Of a stretch of DNA of 64,000 nt, positions 1 through 10,048 are shown in pieces. The stretch covers positions 372,001 through 436,000 of the forward strand of contig CAKKTE020000278.1 in the NCBI GenBank assembly GCA_920105625.2, in the 5' to 3' direction. Both the position numbers and the translations under genes were made by a program. The notes under the pieces were generated by a model. It had not been told where the DNA came from. It searched no databases and saw nothing but the letters and a program-made list of their open reading frames with translations. The stretch is from Clusia tigrina. Lineage: Eukaryota > Arthropoda > Insecta > Diptera > Clusiidae. Each line of letters begins with the position of its first letter. Position 1 is the stretch's first letter.

Positions 1-244
1 ACTAGCTGTACGAGCGAAACAACCCGAGAGTTGGCTGAACACGTTGAGGGATGCCTTAATCCGACAATACAGAAGCACGCAAACTGATTTTGAATTGTTG
101 AGATAACTGGTGGAAAGGAAGCAATGGATAAGGTGATTCCGCAGAGTCTCAGAGACAATGTATTCGTGCAATCTTACGGTGGGTCTGACGAAGTCAAAGT
201 TCTGCTGAAAGGAGTTGAGATATCTGGGGCTCAGATTTCTTGGG
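1..244. other. Unassigned leading sequence
   Basis: No domain was recognised. A short + frame near the start could be gag- or pol-derived because it leads into the integrase remnant that follows, but stops interrupt it within about 35 codons. Confidence 0.3.
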
Positions 245-720
245 GAAGTACCCGCGGTCAACGAAGGGAAATGCGTATGTGTTTATTGTAGTGGACCATT
301 TCTCCAAGTACGCCTTCTTGAAGGCTATGCGGGAAGCGACGGCACGAAAGGGCGGTGGAGTTTTTGGTTCACGAAATATTTCATAAATTAGGTGTGCCAG
401 AAGAAATCCATTCTGATAACGGCAAGCAGTTTATGGCAAAGGAGTTTCTGCAGATGATGCAGGGCTATGGAATAACCCATATTAGGACGGGGTTGTACTC
501 GCCGCAAGCGAATGTGGCAGAGAGGGTGAACTAGACGGTATAAGGGCATACTTAAAAGAAGACCATAAGGATTGGGATAGGTATCTGACAGAGATAGAAT
601 GCTCAGTTCGGAGTGCTGTGCACCAAGATACAGGAGTCACCCCATATTTTGTGCTGTTTGGACAGCAGATGTATACCAGCGGGGCGGACTATATGCTAGC
701 TAGAAGAATGAATAATTTAG
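245..720 (+). pseudogene. Ty3/gypsy integrase core remnant
   Basis: Read across frames, the + strand gives a retroviral-type integrase core: a DFLG-like first Asp region, then VDHFSKYAFLKAMREATA, then IHSDNGKQF carrying the second Asp, then a YSPQAN block near the third acidic site, and HQDTGVTPYFVLFGQQM typical of the gypsy integrase C-terminal part. An in-frame stop follows the AERVN motif near 530, and a frameshift near 345 separates the blocks, so no functional integrase is encoded. Gag, protease and reverse transcriptase are not seen in the window. A probable 3' LTR follows downstream. The family assignment is firm at superfamily level only. Confidence 0.8.
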
Positions 721-1099
721 AAGAAGGGTGGAGGTAATGGGTGGAGAACCGTTAGGTGCGTTTCACGCGAAGGACCTGAAGCAGTGGCCTGATTAGTGGA
801 AGGGAAGTTTGAGAGAAAAGAAAAAGGGGGTGAAAAACTTCGAAACTGATAGGAGGGGTGATTAAATATGATTGTCTTAGTATTGTGCTTACGTGGTTTG
901 GCGTGGTGAGATGAAGAAAGAAATATATTTGCCCGGCTAGCTTGGAGTAGAGCACTGAAAGGGGTGTCCTGTAAGCCGTAGCTCACCTTGGGGCTCCTTG
1001 GACGAGATAAGGAGACCGTTGTCCACCTGTGCTCTCGTTTCTTCTTCTAGCCCAGGTATGTTGCTGCGGTCGGCGGAATGTTTGTGGTATGATTGACAG

Positions 1100-1997
1100 G
1101 GATGTTAGTGAGGATGTAGGTAGAGAGGTGTGTGGGCCGATAGAGAGAGAGAGTACAGGTAGATTAGCGGCAGAAGGAGTCCGTTAAAAGCTAAAAAACG
1201 GAAAACAACGGAGAGCCCGGAAAGTATAAAAGGGGGCGGTGAAGAAAAAAATCTGTTTTTGAGTGATAGTGATCGCCTGAATTTAATGCAACCAAGTTAT
1301 AATGCGTTTGCTTTATCGTCACATTCTTCTTCAAAGTCGTCGAGAATTTAAACCAAAAAAGAAAAAAGACAAAAAAACTAATAAGTGCTAAACGACGAAT
1401 GCGGAACGGGCGACGCAACAAAAAAATAAATAAATATACAAAAAAAATAAAAAAAATAAATAATAAATGTTTAAATAAATGTGCAAGTAACAAATCTGAG
1501 TGTGCCGCGCCTCCGCTGTAAAGCTGGACACTCAATTGATTTAAGCAAACCGCACCTGCTCGATCATCGTATTCACATCGTGCTGTGTGCGTGCCCATGT
1601 TTGCCGAAAAGTTCGGTAAAAGAAAAATCGTGGAATGGGTCGAAGATCGGAAAGGACAATTAAGTATTGAAAGGAAATATTGTTTGTGTAGAGGGGAGGT
1701 GATTGGAGGGAGGGGGCTGTCGCTGGGTTGGAGGATCCTGAAGAAAATACGGGAATGCTATGGTGAGTTGTTAGAGATATCAAAATATAAATTTTTATTG
1801 TTGATCCCTGGCGTAGTGTGGCGGCTTGAGGACCACGCCCATCTAAACTGAGCTAGCTATGGCCACCACACTATTGCGGTAGGCGTGGGGGAAATAGCAA
1901 CTAATTCAAGAGATCAGAGTTGCTAACAGGAATATTTTGTACGTGGCATCTTCTCTTTATACTATTGTAAATTGAATATAATTCAATAAAGGCAGTC
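1100..1997 (+). repeat. Probable 3' LTR of the upstream gypsy remnant
   Basis: This non-coding stretch follows the integrase remnant on the same strand. It contains a strong TATA box (TATAAAAGGGGGC) at 1225 and an AATAAA signal at 1985, the order expected of an LTR. The left edge is not defined, because no second LTR copy lies in the window, so the start is a guess. A mariner sits immediately after the right end. Confidence 0.4.
1225..1230 (+). promoter_or_regulatory. TATA box of probable LTR
   Basis: TATAAA followed by a G-rich stretch, about 760 bp upstream of an AATAAA polyadenylation signal at 1985-1990. Function is inferred from position in the presumed LTR. Confidence 0.45.
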
Positions 1998-2002
1998 TAA
2001 TA

Positions 2003-2928
2003 CCGGGGTTTTCAAGAAGAGCGCTACAAAAGTTTTTTTAAATAAAACAAAACCGGTTTTAGATATCAATGAAATTCTTTATTCCTGTGAAAGTACGTTC
2101 GATGCCATTATGTATAGAACTCGATTTCTTTTGCATGGCCACCACGGGCACGCTTGCAGAAGTCCAGACGCTGAACGCAATTTTCAACGGTTTTCAAACA
2201 TAAATACTGCTGTAATTTCACGTTCGATATTCGTACGAAGTTCATCAATCGTCGCTGGCTTGTTGGCCTAGACAATAGACTTCACGTAGCCCCACAGGAA
2301 ATAATCTAACTGCGTCAAATCGCAGGACCGCGGCGGCCAATCGACTGGGCCATTTCGTGAGATAACAGGTTCACCAAACTTGGTTTGAAATAAAATTGAT
2401 TGTGGCGTTTGCTGTGTGGCTTGTGGCGACGTCCTGTTGGAACCACATGTCCTCCAAGTCCATATTATCCAATTGGGGCCAAAAATATTCTGTTATCATT
2501 GAACGGTAGCGATTCGCATTCACATTAATGTGACGGTCTTGATCATCACGGAAGAAGTACGGCCCAATGACGCCGCCGGCCCATAAACCGCAGCAAACCG
2601 TAATTTTTTCGGGATGCAATGATGACTCATGGAGTACGTGTGGATTGCAGTCTAACGAATAACGCATATTTTGCTTATTGACGAAGCCAGAAATGACCAG
2701 AAATGAGCCTCATCATAAATTGGACGTAGCGCTCTTAAAGTTGAGGCGACTGACTCCGAATTTCTGTAGTAAATTTTAATAATTTGAACTCGTTGTTGGC
2801 TCGTATATCTTTGCATGATGAAATGGAAAACCTTACTGAAGAGAAATGTCAAAAGAGCGGGAAAAAATATGGCGTCGTTTGCTGTCACTATCGATTTACT
2901 TTTGTAGCGTTTCTTTTGAAAAACCCTT
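2003..2928 (-). mobile_element. Internally deleted mariner-family transposon
   Basis: The ends are inverted repeats: GGGGTTTTCAAGAAGAGCGC at 2005 and its imperfect complement ending at about 2926, each flanked by TA (2001-2002 and 2929-2930), the target duplication of the Tc1/mariner superfamily. On the minus strand the transposase N-terminus (MQRYTSQQRVQIIKIYY, helix-turn-helix region) runs into the catalytic part at DEAHFW without the intervening domain, so about 400 bp are missing relative to a usual 1.3 kb mariner. The remaining C-terminal part keeps WFQQDVATSHTA, the second-Asp region. A frameshift separates the two halves. It cannot encode active transposase, but its ends could be mobilised in trans. 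Confidence 0.88.
2371..2888 (-). pseudogene. Mariner transposase remnant
   Basis: Two overlapping minus-strand reading frames encode the helix-turn-helix start (from 2816) and the DDE-type catalytic segment (from 2667, motifs VCCGLWAGGVIGPYFF and MWFQQD). They are joined across an internal deletion and a frameshift near 2660-2710. The helix-turn-helix linker and the first catalytic stretch are lost, and the third acidic residue is not present because the frame ends at 2371. Confidence 0.8.
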
Positions 2929-3063
2929 TACATACACTGAGAGAGAACACATCTCTTTTTACTATACGCATACTCGTGTTAACATTACAAACAAATAGGG
3001 ACTGATATTTGGAGATTTAAAACGAGTTTACATATTTATTACACATATATCTATCTGGATTGC

Positions 3064-3180
3064 CTAGTTCATTAGGTCGTTTGGTCGAGTTTTCTTTAAA
3101 CAGCGTCCGGCGATTTCATCTAAGTATTGCAGTTGCTTTACCTCTTCATTCTTGTGCCCATGCAGTGCAACGTATTCCAT
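3064..3180 (-). other. Short unassigned ORF
   Basis: A 38-codon open frame starting MEYVALHGHKNEEVKQL has balanced, non-repetitive composition unlike the AT-rich noise around it. It lies between a mariner and a LINE 3' fragment. It could be a scrap of an unrecognised transposon or a shuffled exon. No family was recognised. Confidence 0.2.
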
Positions 3181-3214
3181 TACCGATGCCCTTTAGCAAC
3201 ATGCAAATTGCTAA

Positions 3215-3710
3215 CAGATAGATACACTGTCGAAGTGGCAAATGTTAGATGGAGACAGTTATCATCCTGCCTAACAAGTCGACAAATTTAGGCGGAATGG
3301 AATCGCGACCGTTCAAAACTGCTGTTGACATTTAATAGGCAGGAAATTAAATTTGTAATAGGGGTACTGACAGGTCACTGTTTGATTCCTAGACATGCAA
3401 GTAGACTGGCTGTACCAACTATGACTTTTGTAGGAGCTGTCAAGATGTCGAGGAAGAGGAAATAGGGGAACACCTCCTGTGTGGGTGCCTGGCTCTATAC
3501 AGAACAAGGTTCTGCACTCTTGGATTTGCATTTCTTGACAACATTGGGGAGATTTTCCGGATGAAGCTAACGAAAGTGTCTACTTATATCAAATCTACTG
3601 GATGGCTGAAGGAGAATCCGGAGGTGTAGGGGAAAAAGCTCTAGTGGTCACAATGGGCCTTGAACAGAACTAAGTGAATCTTAAGGCAACCATATTACCT
3701 ACCTACCTAA
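3215..3710 (+). pseudogene. 3' end of a LINE (RNase H C-terminal / zinc-knuckle segment)
   Basis: The + strand, across two frames, reads LTGHCLIPRHASRLAVP, then a cysteine cluster (FCRSCQDVEEEE..GEHLLCGC) and LGFAFLDNIGEIF..STGW. This is the C-terminal region that follows RNase H in LOA/R1/Jockey-type non-LTR retrotransposons. The sequence ends in a simple ACCTACCTACCT tail at 3697-3710, as expected for the 3' terminus of such an element. It is 5' truncated, which is usual for LINE insertions. Confidence 0.75.
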
Positions 3711-3714
3711 GAAA

Positions 3715-5000
3715 TTATGCATAAGCCAATGCAGGCTATTGGCTTTTAGTATCATATGCTTTTTCTTGGCTTCGATGTGGCGCTTCCAGGTCAATCGTAT
3801 GGCAAGATATTTCACTTCTTTTGCATGCGGAACAGGAACGTTATTTAGTTTTATAACTGGACATTCACCTTTTTTTTTAGAGTAAATGTGATCTGCGTAT
3901 TGTGGTGATGAGGAATAATGCGTTTTTCATTTAGATGCTGCATTAATTTACCAAGAAATTGTTTTTCGAGAGTTTTGACATGATAGGCAGTAGGCTAATC
4001 GTTCTGTAGGATGCCGATTAGTACAGATCTTTTCCCGGTTTCGGATTCTTTGATATTACTTACATTTTCCAGGCATTGGGAAAGTATCCTAGGCGAAGCA
4101 ATCCATTAAATAATGAGGTAAGCACGATGAACGCTATTTGTGGCAACTCCTTGATCATTTTCCCTTGAAGAGGCCTTAGTGAGTCTTCGGACAGCCATAC
4201 ATTTACTGGTTTCGGTAGTGCAATTATTTTAGCAACTTTCCATACTTTGGGAAAGAATTGCATTCTAAACATTGAGTTGATAACATTCCGTATGCATATA
4301 TATCCTATTGAAGATAGCCCTGGGAGTGCTTTGCCTTTTTGTGGTTTATTCTTTTTTTAATACAATTATTTCTTTGCCGTGTTTGTTTTTTTTTTTTTGG
4401 TGACAATGCCAATATTTAAGTCATTGCATGTTTCAGTATATTTGTTTGTGTCATTTGATAAAATTTATATAAAGTATTTAGTATTTTTATCGTGTTTGTC
4501 TTTAAATTAAATTTTTCTTAAGATTTTTCCAGGCTAGGTTTAAATTTCGTTTATCCTCAGATGATCTAGTTAACTCCCACCACTTCCTCAGCTTTGGCTT
4601 CTCAACGACTTTTGTCCTGATGAGAATGTCAGTTGAAGGTTTATTTCCTCTGGATTTAAACTGTTGGGTTGATTTACCTTCCTGCGTCTAGGGCTACATC
4701 GTTAAAGTGTATAATGGCACGTTCAATGTCTGATTGAGTTTTCAATGAGATATTCATTTCTAGTTGATTGTCAATATATTGTCGATACTCATTCCAGTTT
4801 GTTCTGTTGCTGAAAATGTGAATGGTTGGTTCTATTGGCTTGATATCCTTTGTGTTGTTGGGTATTATCGGAGAGTGGTCCGAAGATAGGTCAAAACAGG
4901 ATCGAATTTTTAATTGGTCACATTTTATGTTTTTTGTTATGCTAAAGTCGTTCAAATATGGTATTTTCTTTCTGTTGGTCATTATGTGGGTCAACTGAGC
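3715..5000 (-). pseudogene. Eroded Jockey-like LINE (endonuclease and reverse transcriptase pieces)
   Basis: On the minus strand, 4994-4674 encodes an AP-endonuclease end (SCFDLSSDHSPII is the conserved SDH region). 4640-4500 gives the linker with a KWWELTR-like motif. 4272-4060 gives reverse-transcriptase N-terminal pieces (VWKVAKIIALPKP, duplicated by a nearby NAWKM). 3850-3720 gives the late segment (HAKEVKYLAIRL..WKRHIEAKKKH). The order is right for one element, but stops, frameshifts and a missing YADD core show it is dead. A poly-A/T-rich stretch at 4380-4400 lies inside. Confidence 0.7.
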
Positions 5001-5009
5001 TTAAAAATA

Positions 5010-6880
5010 TGCAATTTTTTTTTTTATAACATTAATAAAATTTTGTCCTTTTTATTTTTTAACCTATATCGTCAATCAGTGTGTTTTGCAACCTTCAAAT
5101 TTCAGAGGATTACCTCATCGGTATTCTGTGAAGTTGTCTATGGTTGCTTTCAAGTAGCGAAATATCCTCTTGATGGCTTGTACGTGGCAGTTTTTAGGAT
5201 TTTCGGTGAATTTGAATTCAGGTCTGGATACAAGCAGCAAACATCAAAGAGCCCACAGCTTCTCTAAATGGATATCTTATATTGTCTTCCTCACTCTATA
5301 TCGATAGATACACGTCACTTGGTGTTGAAATACCTTTTGCATCATCCATATTAAATCGTTTAATTATTTTCTTTACATAGCAATGCTGGCTAATTTTTAT
5401 AGATTTGTCAAATCTATCTCGGTGAATTTCTAGTCCAACATAATAATTGTTTTCACCATAAGTGATACGAAAATTGTTTGATAGTTTTTCAATAAATACG
5501 TGTAAAACAGCTTTGCTTGGAGATATACCCGTATATAATCATCTTATAGAAGCAAAATAATCTTAATATTTTGAATATTTCCATAAAGGACACAATGGCC
5601 AGAACTCCATTACATCATTTTAAATATTCGTAAAAATTCAGTACATTTCAAGTTCCAATTGCGAGAAGCATGTTTGAGGCCATAAAGACGCCTTTTGAGA
5701 CGAAAAACTAAAATTTTACCAGCTGATACGAATGCTCATATACATTTTCTCACTGAGATTGCCATATAAAATGGCAGAGTCTACATCAAACTTCATCATT
5801 TCCATGACTTCATAGGTAGCTATCGCCTTGGCTGAATCATATCGCACTACTGGCGAATATGTCTCCTTGTAGTCTATACCAGGTTCTTCCGAATAGCCTT
5901 TGGCCACTAATCGTGCTTTAAATACTGGTTTTTGATTTGGGTTTGATTTAATTTTGAACACCCATTTGCATCCCACAATATTTTATCATGGGGTTTTTCA
6001 ACCAGCTTCCAAGTTCGATTCAGCTCAAGGGAATTCATTTCATCATTTTCCGCTTTATTTCCAATTCTCTACATATTCAGAATTCATTGCGTCATCATAT
6101 GAATCAGGTTCTGGGATACTGGCCAAACAGCCCATGTAATCGTAACCATTCGTTGAGGGGGTAGAACTTCTCTCCGTAGACCATACCGCTAGTGCTCCCT
6201 TGCGTCATTAACTGAAATCATAGATACAAAATTGGTGGGTGTAGTTGATCCATTGGTTGTCGAGGCTTCCATTTTCGTCGAAGTCTTCGGTGTGCTGGAG
6301 ATATGCTGTCGAAAAAAGGAAAAATCGGTTTCATTTTGTTGTTCATGGCTACCACTGCATCTTCCTCGTCTTCATTGTGAAATGTCCCAAATTTAATTGA
6401 TTTTTCGTTGAAAACGGCTCTTGATCGTACAAAAGACGGTCGATCTTCTTTGCTTTAGCGTCCGTCCCATTTTTTTCTTCACAAGTTGTTTGGGTAGGTA
6501 GACCATGCATTCGCTGCCAAAAACTTTTAAGTGACTCAAATCTGGCTTTCTACCAAAACAGCACTCGAATAGTGTCTTTGACCGATTTGCGAATGCAGAC
6601 CGATTAAGAATATGGACTGCCATTCTTACTGTTTCTGGTCACACAAATTTGTTTAAACCGCTTGCCAGCAACATCGTACGAGCTGATTCCTGAACGGTCT
6701 TATTCGATGAAACCGTTTTGTTCTGGAGTGTACGGCGAGATCTTCTCCAAAACAATTCCATTATTTGCCAGCAGCTCAGCAACGTCTTTATTTATAAACT
6801 CCGTACCGTACATAGGGCCGCTTAAATCCTTGTGAAAATATTCACATTTACTTCCTTCGCGCTTTCCTACAGTTCCGATG
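5010..6880 (-). pseudogene. Ty1/copia pol remnant
   Basis: Reading the minus strand from high to low coordinate gives an integrase core end (SPYTPEQNGFIE near 6725), the copia integrase C-terminal block (6623-6393, LFECCFGRKPDLSHLKVFG), the reverse transcriptase start (5976-5716, [38 protein letters not shown]), a degraded palm/YVDD region (about 5560-5500) and an RNase H start (AVGSLMFAACIQT near 5260). This is the copia order integrase, RT, RNase H. Many stops and frameshifts are present. Gag and protease are not clearly seen. Confidence 0.82.
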
Positions 6881-6929
6881 CATGGATGGCCACCAGATCA
6901 TGTTGCACAAACTCTGTATAGTAACAATA

Positions 6930-7085
6930 CAATTCAAGTTACTTATACATGACAAATGTCACTGGCACATACACAAAGAACCAATTAAAATCGACACAAA
7001 GCCAAAATTCTTGGGAATGACTATTGACGCAAAACTACTCTGGAAAGAACATATCACACAAAAATGGCAAGAAATTAATATTTAG
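6930..7085 (+). pseudogene. Small LINE reverse-transcriptase scrap
   Basis: The + frame reads KPKFLGMTIDAKLLWKEHI, resembling the conserved LGV.LD..L.W..HI block after the palm domain of non-LTR reverse transcriptases. Only about 40 codons are present and both sides are unrelated, so the call is tentative. Confidence 0.4.
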
Positions 7086-7708
7086 GAAACTTTATTGGCA
7101 TTTTGACATCCAATCCAAACACTCTATTCGAATTCCTTTTTGAAGCTAGATCCAGCCAGTTGTCGACTAACCTACATTTGTTAGATCTGTTACCGTTTCA
7201 GTGTATTGAATTACTTTAGCCGGGGATTTCTTTCAAATTGAAATTTTTGGATCCTTCTGGGTCTTGGTGTTTTTTGGTTCCTGCTAGGTCTTCCTTTTCG
7301 GACATTTTTTCGAAATTAACAATGAATCATTTCACTTACTTAAGCTCTTTTTATTTTTGTGTGAGTAATCAGTTGCGCCCAAAACATGCTTAGCATTGTC
7401 TGAGCTTATTGATAATCTCATCAACTGAGCTGATGTTGATGTTCTTGTCGATATAGAGTTCGATGAAACAATAGTGGTAATCATACTGCTTGGAGTGGTT
7501 ATAGAGTTAGTTAAGGCCATTTTTGGTATCTACACATACGGAACTTACTGTTAGTAGTTCCACAATCGGGTATATAACATTAAATATACCTATTGTTGGT
7601 AAGTTGGCTGGCATAATTTCTATGCTTGCAGATTGCTCATTTCTTTGAGAGTGAGTTCCTCGTGGATGATCAGGCTCAGCAATCGAACACCCGTGATCAC
7701 TAGTTGTG
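7086..7708. other. Unassigned stretch beside the copia remnant
   Basis: A minus-strand open frame (7520-7332, Ser/Thr-rich) and a short one starting MSEKEDLAGTKKHQ near 7305 could be 5' copia gag and leader, given their position upstream of the copia pol remnant. No gag motif was recognised and no LTR pair was found. Confidence 0.25.
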
Positions 7709-7796
7709 CTACTGTGTGGGAGAGGGCAACTGTGTGGGAGAGGGCAACTGTGTGGGAGAGGGCAACTGTGTGGGAGAGGGCAACTGTGTGGAAAAG
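7709..7796. repeat. 18-bp minisatellite, about five copies
   Basis: The unit CAACTGTGTGGGAGAGGG is repeated in tandem with almost no divergence; the last copy is altered. Because 18 is a multiple of three, the array stays open on both strands (CPLPHS on the minus strand), which explains ORF-like frames here. Confidence 0.95.
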
Positions 7797-7899
7797 CGCA
7801 ATATATACGCACTTCTTCCTAAGTTATATATGTATTAAAATGCATGCATATGTAGCTTTCGAAGTGAAAAAGCCTCTGTACACGTCGCCTTTTTAAATT

Positions 7900-8680
7900 G
7901 TAGTCGGCGACTCAAATAAATGGAGATGCAAAAAAAAAATAAGAGAAACGAGAGAAAACATTAATAATCATTTTGAGAGAAAGAGTGAAGAAATTAAAAT
8001 AACGTTTATTGAAAGACGTAAAATAAAATAACGTTTAAATATGTGGTATTTGTGGGTCCCAGATATTTTTCAGTAACCGTGATTAAATCACTGAAACGGA
8101 AATATCGCTCATCACGCGCATTTTTGCATGTAGGTTCCTACCAGGTTATTATGTCCTGTGCTCACTGACGTCAGTTAGAGATTCTCATCACTACTGGATT
8201 CTGTAAATTAGTACAAAATCAACTCTTAATCGCAAACAATCAATTTAACATTTAACTTGAACACTAAAATGGCTATTTTGTCACAATATTTATTTGTTAC
8301 CTGCAATATTAAAATCGTGTCCGTATTAATTGGTATTACAACGATATTAATCCAATTGAGTTCGATATCTAATATATCGCCATAATTTATTGATCGACGT
8401 TTTTATCAAAACAAATTATTTGGAATATCTCTTAAATCGCTTAAGTTCATATATTTCCTATAGAAAGTGGGTCAAATAAATTCTATCATGTGTCTGTATT
8501 AAAAAAAACTCAAACTTTTCGTAACGCCACAAATGGAGATAACAACTGTCAAAAATCAAACAAACTTCCAGATGTACAACTAATTGCAAACAAATGAAAA
8601 TAGGAAAAGAAAAAAGGCATGACATGCTTTAATTTATCTGACTTATAAATAAGTCTTGTCCTTCACATACAGTTTTAATG
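7900..8680. other. AT-rich gene-free stretch
   Basis: No gene or element was recognised. A short direct duplication around AAAATAACGTTTA occurs at about 7996 and 8025. Confidence 0.5.
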
Positions 8681-8684
8681 CACA

Positions 8685-9740
8685 TCAGGTAGGTGAGTAA
8701 AATGGCTGCCGACCTAGGGTCGCCTCAATTAGCAATAGTACCGTTTTGTTGCCATGTCCTCGCGAGCCTAAAGAAAATGGTAAAATAATTTTGTACATTT
8801 ACAACCATCCGGAGTTGCTGACAAATTTGGGTAGGTCTGAAAGTTCTAAGCTAGAGCAATGCCCTAGACTCTCCAGAAAAGGACTTCCGATATATTTGAA
8901 TCTCAAGCGAGCAAGGCCTGGCCAATCACAAATAAAGTGTGCGACTGTTTCTCTCTCCTGTGGGTCTTTACAGCTCCTGCAATGAGCATTGAACGGCGTG
9001 TGCCCATTTTTTCGGCGTGTGTGCCAATAGTCCAATGACCTGTGCAGACCACTAATTTTATGTCTTGGTTTATTGATAAGTTGGTTAGTTCTGTTTGCAC
9101 TGTAATCAGGCCACATCATTCTAGAAATGACACATGTCGCAGTGTTTTTCCACCTCTCGCGAGGTTTCGGGAGGAAGTGAATATAAATATTTCCCTTAAC
9201 AACAGTTAGGGTGACGCCCTCAATGGATATTATGCTATTTCCTGATAATAATTTAAATTCCTCCTTGCAGAGGCCAACCAAGTTAGAGCTGGTAAAAGGT
9301 GACGCTAGCGTCTTTATTGCTGCCTGGCTGTCGGAGTAAATGGATATGTTTCTGTTCAGCTTGTGCCCCTGCAACGCCCCTGCCGAATTGCAAAGACGTC
9401 TGCTTGAAAGACACTTAATGTCGATGGCAATTTGAAGGAGAGCAGAAAATTGAGAGGTGCTGAAAAAATTCCTGCACCCACCCCAGATCTTGGAACCATC
9501 GGTGAAAATTGGCGTACCCGCTTTCGCGAGCACCTTTCCCTTCTTCCAGACATTCCTACTTGGTAGACCTGTGTTAACTCAGCCCGCAAAATCCAGATTG
9601 CGATCGAAGAAGTTGGCTCTCGAGGTTACTATGTCTGGTGGCAGTTGTCTCAAAATGCTACCATGACCATCCCTCCAGTTACCGGACTCCCCGAACGCAC
9701 ATCGAATAAATTTAAAATCGACTCTGTGTGCCTACGCAAT
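8685..9740 (-). pseudogene. 5'-truncated LINE: RNase H and C-terminal domain
   Basis: A largely open minus frame (9533-8799) encodes an RNase H domain: IFTDGSK (first Asp), a degraded acidic segment after a frameshift near 9370, and IYSDSQAAIKTL (third Asp). It is followed by a Cys/His cluster (HCRSCKDPQERETVAHFICDW) typical of the C-terminus of R1/LOA-type LINEs. The 3' side (about 8690) shows an ACTCACCTACCT-type tail when read on the minus strand. Reverse transcriptase is absent, as in a 5'-truncated insertion. Confidence 0.78.
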
Positions 9741-9856
9741 CGGGCTTGAAAGCTTTAGTGCAGCAGATAACCAACTACTTCACATTAAAATGCAACGATT
9801 CAATACTTTCTCACATCTAATTAAAAACCTCTTGGAGTCATTTTGTACTCAAACAT

Positions 9857-9860
<4 letters not shown>

Positions 9861-9943
<83 letters not shown>

Positions 9944-9962
9944 TTATTTATTTATTTATTTT
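9861..9962. repeat. (TA)n followed by (TTTA)n microsatellite
   Basis: About 39 TA units (9861-9939) pass into TTTA repeats (to about 9962). On the minus strand this is an AAATAAATAAAT tail directly after the LINE at 9962-15070, so the array probably grew from the LINE's own 3' tail. Confidence 0.95.
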
Positions 9963-10048
9963 TTTTTTGTCGGAACAATTTAGTAAGCGCAGCACTCAGA
10001 CAGAGTATATATCCATTGTACTGCACTTACGGTTCCCTTTTACTCGGC

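Noticed and set aside
1816..1874. Imperfect inverted repeat GTGTGGCGG..CCACCACAC in the probable LTR
   Set aside because: Short and mismatched; kept only as part of the LTR, with no evidence of a separate element.
7633..7896. Open frames with CPLPHS or ATVWER repeats
   Set aside because: Produced by an 18-bp minisatellite whose unit length keeps both strands open; no start or domain supports a gene.
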